From Exiguobacterium sp. BMC-KP (lineage in GTDB: Bacteria > Bacillota > Bacilli > Exiguobacteriales > Exiguobacteriaceae): 64,000 bases of DNA. Below are positions 1 to 8,880 of this stretch, piece by piece. The stretch's first letter is position 1, and each line of letters begins with the position of its first letter. The stretch lies in contig NZ_LGIW01000015.1 of assembly GCF_001275385.1 (NCBI RefSeq), positions 1,550,001 through 1,614,000 on the forward strand. The letters run 5' to 3'. Under the pieces are notes generated by a model that made no database searches, had not been told where the DNA came from, and saw only the letters and a list, made by a program, of their open reading frames with translations. Made by a program: the position numbers and the translations under genes.

Positions 1-297
1 ATGAATGCCATCTCGTATACGGCTCCCGGCGGAACGATTCTAATCGAGATGACTAGTGAACGAAGCGGTGTGACGCTAACGATCACGAACTCGCCGACCA
101 TTCAAGATTCCAGTGATACTGCGGCATGGTTCCATCCCCTTACTCGCGCTGAACAATCACGAAATCGAATTCATGGTGGCAGTGGTCTCGGACTTTATTT
201 AGTACATCAGATCATGGATCGATTAGACTTAAAGACAACTTTGGCTGGAACACCTGATCAAGTACGATTCACAACGTTTTTTAAGACTACTCCCTGA
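1..297 (+). CDS. Sensor histidine kinase, C-terminal ATPase part (5' end outside window)
   Basis: The gene is cut by the window edge; about 98 codons remain, ending in TGA. The fragment begins in an N-box-like stretch (NAISYTAPGG) and carries the G2 box GGSGLGLYLVHQI, which together mark the HATPase_c ATP-binding domain of a two-component histidine kinase. The Asp of the G1 box is not obvious in what remains. The dimerisation/phosphoacceptor and sensor domains must lie upstream. An operon partner response regulator would be expected further upstream, but this cannot be seen. The first ATG at position 1 is probably an internal Met, not the start. Whether it regulates the ABC transporter near 4 kb is unknown. 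Confidence 0.85.
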   Translation: MNAISYTAPGGTILIEMTSERSGVTLTITNSPTIQDSSDTAAWFHPLTRAEQSRNRIHGGSGLGLYLVHQIMDRLDLKTTLAGTPDQVRFTTFFKTTP

Positions 298-304
298 TTT
301 CTAC

Positions 305-334
305 TTGCCAAAGAAGTAAGGAATCCGCTATACT
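305..334 (+). promoter_or_regulatory. Promoter of the marR-MFS operon
   Basis: TTGCCA (305-310) and TATACT (329-334) are separated by 18 bp, a good sigma-A type promoter. The -10 hexamer runs into the large palindrome that starts at 333, so a bound repressor would block the start site. Confidence 0.65.
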
Positions 335-364
335 CCTTTAAGTTAACTAGTTAACTTAAAGGAG
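333..364. promoter_or_regulatory. 32-bp perfect palindrome, likely MarR operator
   Basis: Each half reads CTCCTTTAAGTTAACT, and the second half is its exact reverse complement. The element overlaps the end of the -10 box, the transcription start region and the Shine-Dalgarno (AAAGGAGG) of the marR gene at 373. MarR proteins bind palindromes as dimers and usually repress their own operon, so this is the obvious operator. In RNA the same sequence could fold into a hairpin that buries the ribosome binding site. Confidence 0.7.
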
Positions 365-372
365 GTTTTTTT

Positions 373-810
373 ATGTCATCCCAACAAGAAGATATTCTCG
401 GACAACTGTCAAAAGTTGCTCGCCTCGTCAAACGAGACATCGATGCCACGTTGACACAATATTCGTTACACACCGGACAATGGGCACTCTTAAAGGCAGT
501 ATCCTTACTTGAACCGGTCTCACAGGTCACTCTGTCGAAATACTTAGTCATCGAAAAACCAGCTGTCACAAAAACAGTCGCCCGATTAGAAGAACTAGGA
601 TTCATCTTTCGACAGAACTCGGGACGTCATCGTCTGGTCGAGTTGACCTCGCAGGCGCGCGACTTGTTTCATACGATTGATGCATCCGTACAACAAGCAC
701 ATCGTACATTTTTAGACGAACTATCTCCAGAAGACCAGTCTACCTTAGAGCGTCTGATGACTCAGCTACTGCATACTCATCGTCAGGTCGAACAGGAGGA
801 ATCATCGTGA
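373..810 (+). CDS. MarR family transcriptional regulator
   Basis: 145 aa, the normal size for the family. An N-terminal helix bundle leads into a winged helix-turn-helix at about residues 50-100 (PVSQVTLSKYLVIEKPAVTK, then a wing around RHRLVELT), and a C-terminal dimerisation helix follows. MarR proteins are dimeric repressors that release DNA when they bind a phenolic or lipophilic ligand or are oxidised. There is no Cys in the protein that would suggest a thiol sensor of the OhrR type. The gene is followed by an MFS exporter whose GTG start overlaps its stop (GTGA), so the two are translationally coupled. This suggests a repressor of its own efflux pump. The ligand is unknown. Confidence 0.9.
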   Translation: MSSQQEDILGQLSKVARLVKRDIDATLTQYSLHTGQWALLKAVSLLEPVSQVTLSKYLVIEKPAVTKTVARLEELGFIFRQNSGRHRLVELTSQARDLFHTIDASVQQAHRTFLDELSPEDQSTLERLMTQLLHTHRQVEQEESS

Positions 811-1988
811 ACCGTTTATTCCACCGGCATTATTTGACGACATTACTCGTCAATCTCTTATTGTTCATAACGTTTTACTTATTGAATGCGTCCCTGCCTC
901 TACTTGCCGCTCAAAAATTCGAGGTATCACAAGGCTCACTCGGATGGGTTGTGACAGCATTCGTACTCGCGACGGTCTGCTCACGTCCATTGATTGGTCA
1001 TTGGCTCGATCGATACGAACTGAAACGAATGTTACTGTTATCAGCTAGTCTGTTTACCCTCTTTAGCTGTCTCTACTTGATCATCCTCCCGATCGAGTCA
1101 TTCGGTCTATTACTCATCATTCGTGTGTTACATGGATTCAGTTTCGGTATGATTTCTTCTTCACTGAGTTTAAGCGTCACGACTTTGATTCCTAAGCAAC
1201 GTCAGGGTGAAGGAATGGGCTACTTCGTTCTTTCGATGAATCTCGCTTCCGTCCTCGGTCCTGTCATCGGATTGACATTGATTGCTCATGATGTCATGGT
1301 CTGGTATTTCATGACAGTCGCTTTGCTCGCCATCTGTTCATTTCTTTTCGTGATCCGTTTACCGTTGACGAGCAGTCATATTCCGCACACATCACCATTT
1401 CGGCTCCGCCAATCGCTCTTCTTAGCCAGTCCCGTCTTATTGCTGGCTACGAGCTTTGCGGGAATTGCGATTTCTAGTACTTCTGCATTCATCTCCTTGT
1501 ATGCCGATTCCATTCACCATGTGGCGTATGCCTCTTACTTTTATGGACTGGCTGCACTCGGTATGGTAGCCATTCGTCCACTAGCCGGTAAACGGTTCGA
1601 CCGGAAAGGACCAGCTTCCGTGCTTGTTCCGTCCTATGGTTTGTATGCGGTTGGATTCCTAGTGCTCGGATTCTTTCCAACACTCTACGGTTTATTGTCC
1701 GCCGCCCTCATCATCGGCATCGGTTCCGCCTCCATCTTCCCAGGATTGCAGACGGTCATGTTGACGCATGCAGCTCCTGCACAAAAAGGCAAAGCCATCT
1801 CTACATTTTTCCTCGCCTATGACAGCGGCTTTGGCATAGGTGCCTTTCTTCTATCGGGCATCGCGGCAAAAACTGGGTACTCAAATATGTTTTTGATTTG
1901 CAGTCTCGTCGTCGTCAGCAGCGGACTCTTATACGGGTATTCGAGACGTTCCTCCGCTACAGCAAACAATCAGGACATTGCCTCATAA
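807..1988 (+). CDS. MFS transporter (efflux type)
   Basis: 393 aa with about 12 hydrophobic segments, the usual length of a drug:H+ antiporter-1 type major facilitator. The motif-A-like loop between TM2 and TM3 reads RPLIGHWLDRYELKRM (residues about 56-71), and its counterpart in the second half is RPLAGKRFDRKGP. The start is GTG at 807, preceded by AGGAGGA and overlapping the marR stop. Such marR-MFS pairs usually export toxic small molecules, but the substrate cannot be read from the sequence. A strong terminator follows at once. Confidence 0.88.
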   Translation: MNRLFHRHYLTTLLVNLLLFITFYLLNASLPLLAAQKFEVSQGSLGWVVTAFVLATVCSRPLIGHWLDRYELKRMLLLSASLFTLFSCLYLIILPIESFGLLLIIRVLHGFSFGMISSSLSLSVTTLIPKQRQGEGMGYFVLSMNLASVLGPVIGLTLIAHDVMVWYFMTVALLAICSFLFVIRLPLTSSHIPHTSPFRLRQSLFLASPVLLLATSFAGIAISSTSAFISLYADSIHHVAYASYFYGLAALGMVAIRPLAGKRFDRKGPASVLVPSYGLYAVGFLVLGFFPTLYGLLSAALIIGIGSASIFPGLQTVMLTHAAPAQKGKAISTFFLAYDSGFGIGAFLLSGIAAKTGYSNMFLICSLVVVSSGLLYGYSRRSSATANNQDIAS

Positions 1989-1990
1989 GC

Positions 1991-2030
1991 AAAGAAGGGT
2001 CTCTCATCAATCGATGAGAGACCCTTCTTT
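1991..2030. terminator. Bidirectional terminator
   Basis: An 18-bp perfect stem (AAAGAAGGGTCTCTCATC) with a 4-nt loop has A-run and T-run flanks, and lies between the convergent MFS and ABC ATPase genes. Confidence 0.85.
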
Positions 2031-2050
2031 TAATACATCCATCCGTCACT

Positions 2051-2755
2051 TCAACGAGCTGGTATGACCTGCCCTTCAATGCTAGGTTTTTTTTCGACGA
2101 ATCGTTGTTTCTTCAGTTCAATGATTTGATCAGCAGCACGTGCGACTTCTGCCGAGTGGGTCACTGCGATGATGCAACGATTGGAATCATGCGCTAGTTG
2201 TTGGAACAAACGAATGATTTCCGTAGCTGTTTTTTCATCGAGTGCACCCGTCGGTTCGTCTGCCAGTATGATTGGCGCTTCTGTCGCCAAAGCCCGCGCA
2301 ATGGCCACTCGTTGCTGCTGACCACCACTCAACTGTAAAACATTTTTTTTCGCATGTGTTTCATCGATACCCACCTGTTCCAACAATTCAAGGGCTCGTT
2401 TCTTTTTTTCCTTGATCTGTCGTCCACTCAATTCAAGTGCGACGATGACATTGTCAAGAGCATGCATATAGGTTAATAAATTAAAGGATTGAAAGACAGT
2501 CGCTGCATGACGCGATCGATACGTCGTCAGTCCGATTTTTCTCAAGTCACGTCCTTCATATTGTATTTGTCCTTCCGTTGGTGCGTCCAATCCACTGAGT
2601 AAACTCAGCGCGGTCGTCTTACCGGAACCCGATTCTCCAAGAATCGCATAAAATCTTCCCGCCTTAAACTGCATGGATACCTCATTCAAAATTCGTTGCT
2701 GCTTTCCTGCTGATGTATACGCATACGATACCTTCGTCATTTCTAAAATCGTCAT
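2051..2755 (-). CDS. ABC transporter ATP-binding protein (MacB/LolD-like)
   Basis: 234 aa. Walker A is GESGSGKTT (about residues 40-48), the signature is LSGGQQQR, Walker B is IILADEPTGALD, and the H-loop His is in AVTHS. The strict DEPTGALD form and the small size are typical of the MacB/LolD/FtsE group that works with FtsX-like permeases. Its start lies 4 bp after the stop of the permease gene, and its ribosome site (GGGAGGA) sits inside the permease 3' end, so the two form one operon. Such pairs handle peptides, lipoproteins or envelope stress and do not drive import with a binding protein. No substrate can be named. Confidence 0.9.
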   Translation of the reverse strand: MTILEMTKVSYAYTSAGKQQRILNEVSMQFKAGRFYAILGESGSGKTTALSLLSGLDAPTEGQIQYEGRDLRKIGLTTYRSRHAATVFQSFNLLTYMHALDNVIVALELSGRQIKEKKKRALELLEQVGIDETHAKKNVLQLSGGQQQRVAIARALATEAPIILADEPTGALDEKTATEIIRLFQQLAHDSNRCIIAVTHSAEVARAADQIIELKKQRFVEKKPSIEGQVIPAR

Positions 2756-2759
2756 CTGA

Positions 2760-4166
2760 TTAATCCTCCCGTAATAAGATTTCTTTTGGATTCATTCGTA
2801 ATAATATAAGTGATGGTAATAAAACGGATAAAAAGACGATCAGACTTCCGATTTGAACGACTTGCGTTAATGTCGCCCAGTCAATTTTTGTCGTCATCTC
2901 CGTAATTTGAGGAATGCTAGCGAGGAGTTGTTGACCTCGACCACCCGGACCTCCGAATCCATCTGTCGCAACAGAACTTGCCGCTTCTGTCACTTCACGA
3001 TTTAATAATTGGTCCGTCATGAATTGTGATGTCATTCCTCCCGTCGCATATGTGATGAGAAACGCAATTGCCGCAATCGCAAATGTTTCAACTAATAATT
3101 GCCCCATCAGCTTCGAGCGTTTTTCGCCCATTGCCATCAAGATGCCCATCTCTTTCCGACGTTCACGGACAGACAGCAAAATCAAAAGTGCCAGAATCAA
3201 ACCGCCTGCGACACTAACGAGATATACAACTGATTTTGAGAAGGAAGCAACTTGTTCAATCGGTCCGACCATTTTCTGATAAGCCGCGTCATTCGCATCC
3301 AACGTGTATGTGTCCCAATCCACTGATGAAATCGCTTTTGCCTTTTGTTTGAACGCCTCAATTTCAGACGGATCCTTTAAGGAGTAAACGACACTTGACG
3401 CACTTACTGTCCCATCCTCGGTCGCAAAGTCAGCAAGCGTCTCATTTGATACATACATTTGATTCATTGGATCCATGAATCCTGCAGCACGGAAACTCGC
3501 ATCAGAACTCGCGTCTGTCGATGCAGAAAGCCCGATGATCGTCAATTTTTGTGTTTCATTCGTCGTCGTCGATTTCAGTTTGAAGGTATCTCCTACTTTA
3601 AGATCGTTTTCAGTTGCTAGATTTTCATCGATGACCACACTATTTTCTTTCGCCTCAGGCGTCACTGCTACACCATCAACGATTTTTAATGTTCCGTTCG
3701 AAAATGAATCAAGTAACTCCATGTTCGTCACACCGTTCAACGAAAAGTCGGGTGTCGTCATTCCTTCTGGCATTCCACCACCTGGTCCACCACCTGTATT
3801 CGTTGATTCACTTTCAATCGGTTCAATATCGCTTGCCGTTGCCGTCGCTTGCGAAAGATAATTGGTTGACTTCACTGCATCTAGTTGTTCGATCGCTTCA
3901 ACTTCTTTCATCGAAATCTTAACTTCCTCTGGTCTTCCACGTTCTCCAGAAGCTTGTCGCTCCTGCATTTGTTTTTGTCGATCGACTTGTAACGTCACGG
4001 TAGCTCCAAGCTCTTTTCTTGCCTCTTCTCCAGCTGATTTTGCTGCATTCTGAATCGCGAATCCTGACAGAACCAGCGATCCGATCACCGTCAAAATAAT
4101 CAACATGATCATTGTCTTGCCCTTTCGCGCAATAATACTCTTTCCAGCCCGTTTCAAAAAATTCAT
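2760..4166 (-). CDS. FtsX-like ABC transporter permease
   Basis: 468 aa from the ATG at 4166, chosen because GGAGG lies 10 nt upstream and the protein then begins MNFLKRAGKS before the first membrane helix (about residues 17-37). A large extracellular region (MacB periplasmic-core-like, about residues 40-315) follows, and then three C-terminal membrane helices of the FtsX domain. The charged loop RERRKEMGILMAMGEKRSK after TM2 is the family hallmark. Odd points are two Gly/Pro-rich low-complexity tracts, one in the extracellular domain (GGGPGGGMPEG) and one between the last two helices (GGPGGRGQQ). It pairs with the downstream ATPase. The promoter carries phased direct repeats that suggest response-regulator control. 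Confidence 0.85.
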   Translation of the reverse strand: MNFLKRAGKSIIARKGKTMIMLIILTVIGSLVLSGFAIQNAAKSAGEEARKELGATVTLQVDRQKQMQERQASGERGRPEEVKISMKEVEAIEQLDAVKSTNYLSQATATASDIEPIESESTNTGGGPGGGMPEGMTTPDFSLNGVTNMELLDSFSNGTLKIVDGVAVTPEAKENSVVIDENLATENDLKVGDTFKLKSTTTNETQKLTIIGLSASTDASSDASFRAAGFMDPMNQMYVSNETLADFATEDGTVSASSVVYSLKDPSEIEAFKQKAKAISSVDWDTYTLDANDAAYQKMVGPIEQVASFSKSVVYLVSVAGGLILALLILLSVRERRKEMGILMAMGEKRSKLMGQLLVETFAIAAIAFLITYATGGMTSQFMTDQLLNREVTEAASSVATDGFGGPGGRGQQLLASIPQITEMTTKIDWATLTQVVQIGSLIVFLSVLLPSLILLRMNPKEILLRED

Positions 4167-4198
4167 GTGTCCTGTTCCTCCTTTTATCGTCTGCATTC

Positions 4199-4246
4199 AT
4201 CTTATGAAACGAATCTGTAGCTTGACTGTAGTTCGACTGTATCTTG
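4199..4246 (-). promoter_or_regulatory. Promoter with three 11-bp direct repeats for the ABC operon
   Basis: On the plus strand CTGTA occurs at 4215, 4226 and 4237, an exact 11-bp period, within repeat units resembling ACTGTAGTTCG (4214-4246). A -10-like TAAGAT (minus strand, 4199-4204) lies so that the repeats cover the -35 position. One-helical-turn direct repeats at -35 are typical binding sites of OmpR-family response regulators acting as activators. The regulator itself is not identified. Confidence 0.5.
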
Positions 4247-4270
4247 AACGAAGAAACGATATTAAACAAA

Positions 4271-4310
4271 AAAATGCAATTCTTTTCAGTTAAGAAAAGA
4301 ATTGCATTTT
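4271..4310 (-). terminator. Terminator after pheT
   Basis: A perfect 17-bp stem (AAAATGCAATTCTTTTC) with a 6-nt loop, followed by T-run on the minus strand. Confidence 0.85.
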
Positions 4311-4379
4311 ACCTTTAATCCGAAAAAACAGGTAGCCGTGGAATCTTCATCATGATTCACGTCCCATCCAATCATCTAA

Positions 4380-6776
4380 TTACGCGCGAAGTTCCGCATT
4401 GAACGTTTCTTTCACTGCGTCGACGACACGTTGTTGTGCTGTCGTAATTTCTTCATCTACTAATGTTCGTTCCTTGTTTTGGTAACGAAGAGAGAACGCG
4501 AACGACTTTTCATGTTCGCCAACGTTTTCTCCTGTGTAGACATCGAATAATTCAATTGCTTGCAGGAGCGGACCCGCTGCTTCTGTCATGACATCGACGA
4601 TGGATTGTGCCGTCACTGATCGTTCGACGACGATCGCTAAGTCACGTGTCATCGATGGGAAACGTGAAATTTCCGAGTAGACCTGTTCTTCTTTCGAACG
4701 TAGTGCCATCGCTTCTAATTCAAAGACGTACACTTCTTTCAATCCATACTGTTCTTTTGACAGGCCTGGATGTACTTGACCGACAAATCCGATTGCTTCT
4801 CCGTCCAGTAGAATCCGCGCTGTACGTCCGGGGTGCATCGATGGAATGTTTGCCGCCTCGAACGTCAATGTGATGCCAGATGCAGATGCTAGTGTCTCGA
4901 CGATCCCTTTCATGACGAAGAAATCTGTTTTAACAAGTGTTCCGTGAGCACGATGTTGTTCTGACACACCGACTGCGACGCCACCAATCATTTCTTGTTC
5001 GATTGGAAGTGTCTCAAGTGATGCATCTCGTTGTAGATACACACTACCAAGTTCATAGAATGCGACGTCAGCATGCTGTCGAGCGACGTTATGTTGTGCG
5101 ACTTCAAGCAATCCTGGAATGAGGGATGTCCGCAGTGTCGAACGTGCTTCACTGATTGGCATCGCGAGTTTGACCGGATGCAGGTCTTCCCGTTCATTGA
5201 ATTGCATCGCCCGTTGTTCGCTCGTCAACGAATACGTGATCGCTTGCGAAAGACCTGCCCCTTGTAATGTCCGGCGTAATTGACGACGATGGACGTTGCG
5301 TTTCGGTAAGAAACCACGGCTTGCTTCAGACGGTAGACTTGAAGTCAGTGCATCATAACCATAAAGCCGTGCGACTTCTTCTGACAAATCAGCTGGAATT
5401 TTCAAGTCTTGGCGGCGAGTCGGTACGCTGACCGTTAAGGCATCCCCCGACAACTCAACACCGAGACCGAGACGTTCAAGCAACGTTTGCATGACCGTTC
5501 CTTCAATCTCCATCCCTAGACGGTGATTGATGTATGAAACACTCGCTTCAATCAAATGATCGTCTAACTCAAGCGTTCCAGCTTGAGCGATACCCGCTTG
5601 AACCGTTCCACCTGAGAGTTCAGCGATCAACGCTGCTGCACGATCAAGCGCTAACAAGACACGACGTGGGTCAACGCCTTTTTCGAATCGCGCGCTTGAA
5701 TCCGAACGGAGTCCAAGAACACGGCTCGTCTTCCGGACAGAAATCGGTGCGAAATAAGCAGACTCTAAAATGATCGATGTCGTACTTCCGTCCACTTCTG
5801 TATTTGCTCCACCCATGACACCAGCAAGTGCTACTGGGCGTTCTCCGTCTGTGATGACGAGCATCGAAGAATCAAGTGTCCGCTCGACTTCGTCTAACGT
5901 CGTGAATGCTTCACCTGCATGTGCTTGACGCACGACGATTTGTTTCCCGAGTTTTTCCGCATCGAATGAATGAAGCGGCTGACCTGTTTCAAGTAAAACG
6001 AAGTTCGTGACGTCGACGACGTTATTGATTGGACGAATGCCATTTGCGATCAAGCGGTTTTTTAACCAAGTCGGTGATTCTTGAATCGTCACCCCTTGGA
6101 TTTCTCGTGCCGCGTAGAACGGGCAGTCTTCTGAATCAAGCGTCACGTTGACTGTCGTCGCAGATTCTGCTTCTTTGACATCAACGACCGGGAACGTTGG
6201 TGTTGTATCATAAAGCGCAGCCACTTCGTGTGCGACACCATACATGCTGAGGCAATCCGAGCGGTTCGGTGTCAAGCCAAGTTCTAGGATTTCGTCACGT
6301 AGACCGAGTAATTCTAAAACATCTTGTCCCGGTGTGACTGGTTCACGGAACGTATGAATCCCATCTTGCTCATCTTCTCGGATATATTTCTTTTCGAATC
6401 CGAGTTCTTCAAGTGAACAGATCATCCCTTCCGAGACGACACCGCGCAATTTTGCACGTTTGATTTTAATCCCTGGTAACCGAGCTCCGACACGCGCGAC
6501 AATGACATCTTGTCCTGCTTCGACGTTCGGTGCACCACAAACGATTTGGACGGGTTCTTCTTGTCCGATGTCAACTGTCGTGACGTTTAACTTATCCGCT
6601 TCTGGATGTTTTTCTTTCGTTAACACACGTCCGACGACGATGTTGTTCAACGACTCATCTCGGACATCGACGCCTTCGACTTCAATTCCACTCTTCGTAA
6701 TTAAATCAGCCAAGTCCTGTCCTGAAATATGACTGACATCCACATATTCGTTCAACCATTGTTTTGAGACTAACAT
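4380..6776 (-). CDS. pheT: Phenylalanyl-tRNA synthetase beta subunit
   Basis: 798 aa, close to the B. subtilis length. The beta chain of the (alpha-beta)2 enzyme binds tRNA-Phe and edits misacylated Tyr-tRNA. Visible parts in order are an N-terminal EMAP/OB tRNA-binding fold (about residues 40-150, VVGRVLTKEKHPEADKLNV), the B3/B4 editing domain (about 210-385, with GVMGGANTEVD), the B5 domain (about 400-480), a degenerate class II core, and the C-terminal FDX-ACB anticodon-binding domain (last 95 residues, beginning SRFPSMTRDLAIVVE). The start at 6776 has TCCTCC-complement GGAGGA overlapping the pheS stop, so the two subunits are coupled. Confidence 0.97.
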   Translation of the reverse strand: MLVSKQWLNEYVDVSHISGQDLADLITKSGIEVEGVDVRDESLNNIVVGRVLTKEKHPEADKLNVTTVDIGQEEPVQIVCGAPNVEAGQDVIVARVGARLPGIKIKRAKLRGVVSEGMICSLEELGFEKKYIREDEQDGIHTFREPVTPGQDVLELLGLRDEILELGLTPNRSDCLSMYGVAHEVAALYDTTPTFPVVDVKEAESATTVNVTLDSEDCPFYAAREIQGVTIQESPTWLKNRLIANGIRPINNVVDVTNFVLLETGQPLHSFDAEKLGKQIVVRQAHAGEAFTTLDEVERTLDSSMLVITDGERPVALAGVMGGANTEVDGSTTSIILESAYFAPISVRKTSRVLGLRSDSSARFEKGVDPRRVLLALDRAAALIAELSGGTVQAGIAQAGTLELDDHLIEASVSYINHRLGMEIEGTVMQTLLERLGLGVELSGDALTVSVPTRRQDLKIPADLSEEVARLYGYDALTSSLPSEASRGFLPKRNVHRRQLRRTLQGAGLSQAITYSLTSEQRAMQFNEREDLHPVKLAMPISEARSTLRTSLIPGLLEVAQHNVARQHADVAFYELGSVYLQRDASLETLPIEQEMIGGVAVGVSEQHRAHGTLVKTDFFVMKGIVETLASASGITLTFEAANIPSMHPGRTARILLDGEAIGFVGQVHPGLSKEQYGLKEVYVFELEAMALRSKEEQVYSEISRFPSMTRDLAIVVERSVTAQSIVDVMTEAAGPLLQAIELFDVYTGENVGEHEKSFAFSLRYQNKERTLVDEEITTAQQRVVDAVKETFNAELRA

Positions 6777-6788
6777 CTGCGTTCCTCC

Positions 6789-7811
6789 TTAAAACTGTTC
6801 GCTGAAGCGAACGTCATTCGTATAGAAGTGGCGAATATCATCGACACCATATTTCAACATGGCAATCCGTTCGATTCCCATACCGAAAGCGAATCCTGAC
6901 ATTTTCGTACTATCGTACTCTGCCATTTCAAGAACGTGCGGATGAACCATTCCGGCTCCCAAAATTTCAATCCAGCCTGTTTGCTTACAGATGTTACATC
7001 CCTTACCGCCACACTTGAAACAAGAGACGTCGACTTCGACTGAAGGCTCCGTGAACGGGAAGAAACTTGGACGCAAGCGGACTTCACGTGCTTCACCGAA
7101 CATCTGCTTCGCAAATGCTTCAAGCGTTCCTTTTAAATCTGCCATCGAAATCGATTCTCCAACGACAAGTCCTTCGACCTGCATGAATTGGTGAGAGTGC
7201 GTCGCATCATCTTCATCTCGGCGATACACTTTACCTGGGCAAAGAATGCGGATCGGTTCTCCTTTGGAAGCAAGCATCGTCCGGGCTTGAACTGGCGACG
7301 TATGTGTCCGCATCAAAATTTCTTCCGTAATGTAGAATGAGTCCTGCATATCACGTGCCGGGTGATCCTTCGGTAAATTCAACATCTCGAAATTGAAAAG
7401 GTCTTGCTCGACTTCTGGTCCTTCAGCAATCGTATAACCGAGTCCGACGAAAATGTCTTCGATTTCATCTGTCACTTGTTGTAGCAAATGTGCATGACCG
7501 ACTTTTTTCGGACGTCCTGGTAACGTGACGTCAATCGCTTCTGTTGCGAGTTTCGCATCCATTTCCTGTTGCTTAACAGCTGTCAAACGTTGTTCGAGTT
7601 GCTCTTGGATTGCTTGACGGACTGTATTTGCGATTTCACCGACGACTGGTCGTTCTTCCGCTGATAACTTCCCCATTCCTCGTAGTACTTCTGTGATGGG
7701 TCCCTTTTTTCCAAGGTATTTGACTCGAACATCGTTGAGTTCTTTTTGTGTTGTTGCTTGATTGACTAATGCCACTGCTTCATCGCGTAACGCTTCTAAT
7801 TGCTCGCGCAT
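6789..7811 (-). CDS. pheS: Phenylalanyl-tRNA synthetase alpha subunit
   Basis: 340 aa from the ATG at 7811 ([13 protein letters not shown]), with AAAGGAGT upstream; an open frame runs further 5' but is the T-box leader and not protein. The catalytic subunit contains an N-terminal coiled-coil arm (about residues 1-85), class II motif 2 ([16 protein letters not shown] region) and motif 3 ([16 protein letters not shown]) near the end. The [11 protein letters not shown] stretch belongs to the Phe-binding core. A Cys-rich patch [16 protein letters not shown] is present, as in related bacilli. It is transcribed with pheT under the Phe T-box. Confidence 0.97.
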   Translation of the reverse strand: MREQLEALRDEAVALVNQATTQKELNDVRVKYLGKKGPITEVLRGMGKLSAEERPVVGEIANTVRQAIQEQLEQRLTAVKQQEMDAKLATEAIDVTLPGRPKKVGHAHLLQQVTDEIEDIFVGLGYTIAEGPEVEQDLFNFEMLNLPKDHPARDMQDSFYITEEILMRTHTSPVQARTMLASKGEPIRILCPGKVYRRDEDDATHSHQFMQVEGLVVGESISMADLKGTLEAFAKQMFGEAREVRLRPSFFPFTEPSVEVDVSCFKCGGKGCNICKQTGWIEILGAGMVHPHVLEMAEYDSTKMSGFAFGMGIERIAMLKYGVDDIRHFYTNDVRFSEQF

Positions 7812-7837
7812 CTTTCCCACTCCTTTAATTGATGACA

Positions 7838-8094
7838 TAAAAAAACGTCCCTCCGGCAAATGCCGAAGGGACGATGTAAACACCGTGGTACCACCCTTGT
7901 TTGACTTTCCAAACGAAAAGTCCTCCAATTGCGCGATAACGGGCGCATCCCGTCACGATCTCTCGTGCGACTCCGGAGTGAATTCGGTTAGCAGATTCAC
8001 GAAGCAGTTTTCAGTCTACGACCGCTTCTCCCTGATTGAATCGTTCCCTAACGTACTCTGTTCCATCAACGTCCATGATGTATTCCTGATGTTC
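7838..8094 (-). ncRNA. T-box riboswitch, Phe specific, upstream of pheS
   Basis: The T-box core AAGGGTGGTACCACGGTG (minus strand, about 7881-7900) is followed by an intrinsic terminator whose arms (CGTCCCTTCGGCA and its complement, 7846-7873) run into a T-tract at 7838-7845. In the expected stem I region, GAA is followed by TTC (specifier at 7980-7982) and then A, so the specifier codon is UUC for Phe. Uncharged tRNA-Phe would stabilise the antiterminator and turn on pheST. This fills the 308-nt gap between pheS and the methyltransferase gene. Confidence 0.93.
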
Positions 8095-8123
8095 ACTTTA
8101 GCACGAACGCCTGTCGGTTTCAA
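8095..8123 (-). promoter_or_regulatory. Promoter of the pheST T-box transcript
   Basis: TTGAAA (8118-8123) and TAAAGT (8095-8100) on the minus strand are 17 bp apart. The -35 box overlaps the stop codon region of the upstream methyltransferase gene. Confidence 0.5.
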
Positions 8124-8872
8124 TCCACGCTTGCAAAATGATAAAGCAAGATTCCTGCTGCTACTGCCGCATTCAATGACTCTGCTTTACCACGGATCGG
8201 GATGTAGGCACGTTCATCACAGTAAGAAAGTAACTCTGGTGAAACACCTTGTCCTTCATTTCCAATGATTAAACCAAGTGCATCCATTGGTGCGATCGTT
8301 TGATAAGACGTCGCTCCTTCTAATGCTGTTCCGATCACTGCAATACCTTGTTCATGCAAGGCATTGACCGCTTCTTCGAGTGGCATCGTGATGACAGGCA
8401 GATGGAACAACGACCCTTGTGTCGCACGGATGACTTTTCCGTTATACACGTCAACTGTTCCCGGTCCAACGATGACACCATCGAATCCAGCAGCGTCAGC
8501 TGTCCGAATCATCGTTCCAACGTTTCCTGGATCTTGAAGACGATCAAGTAACAAATAACGCCCACGTTCCAGTTGTGCCGAAGCTTGTTTCATTTCACAG
8601 ACGGCAAAGATACCTTGCGACGTCTCTGTCTCAGCCAGTACTTTGATGACAGCTTCATCGATTGTAAAGACATCGGCATTTCGTTTCCATGAACCTGGTA
8701 CTTGATATGATTCTCGAACGATTACTTCTTTGATGATTCCAGCGCGAACCGCCTCTTCAACTAGGTGTTCCCCTTCAATCAAAAAGCGGTTCGTCTGCAA
8801 ACGTCCTTTTTTCGTTAAGAGTTTTTTCCATTGTTTAACGATTTCGTTCTTTGCTGATGCGATGTGCTTCAT
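8120..8872 (-). CDS. ysgA: TrmH/SpoU family RNA 2'-O-methyltransferase
   Basis: 250 aa. An N-terminal substrate-binding domain (RFLIEGEHLVEEAVR, about residues 28-42) precedes a SPOUT knot domain with the three SpoU motifs: DRLQDPGNVGTMIRTADAAG (motif 1, with the catalytic Asn/Arg), IIGNEGQGVSPE (motif 2) and IPIRGKAESLNAAVAAGI (motif 3). These enzymes transfer a methyl group from SAM to a ribose 2'-OH of rRNA or tRNA. The exact target nucleotide cannot be told. The position directly before pheST matches ysgA in B. subtilis. The gene is only 8 bp from the M42 peptidase gene upstream. Confidence 0.9.
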   Translation of the reverse strand: MKHIASAKNEIVKQWKKLLTKKGRLQTNRFLIEGEHLVEEAVRAGIIKEVIVRESYQVPGSWKRNADVFTIDEAVIKVLAETETSQGIFAVCEMKQASAQLERGRYLLLDRLQDPGNVGTMIRTADAAGFDGVIVGPGTVDVYNGKVIRATQGSLFHLPVITMPLEEAVNALHEQGIAVIGTALEGATSYQTIAPMDALGLIIGNEGQGVSPELLSYCDERAYIPIRGKAESLNAAVAAGILLYHFASVD

Positions 8873-8880
8873 TGTTATAA

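Noticed and set aside
7812-7928. N-terminal extension of PheS
   Set aside because: The extra frame is the T-box terminator and leader; the ribosome site and family N-terminus place the start at 7811.
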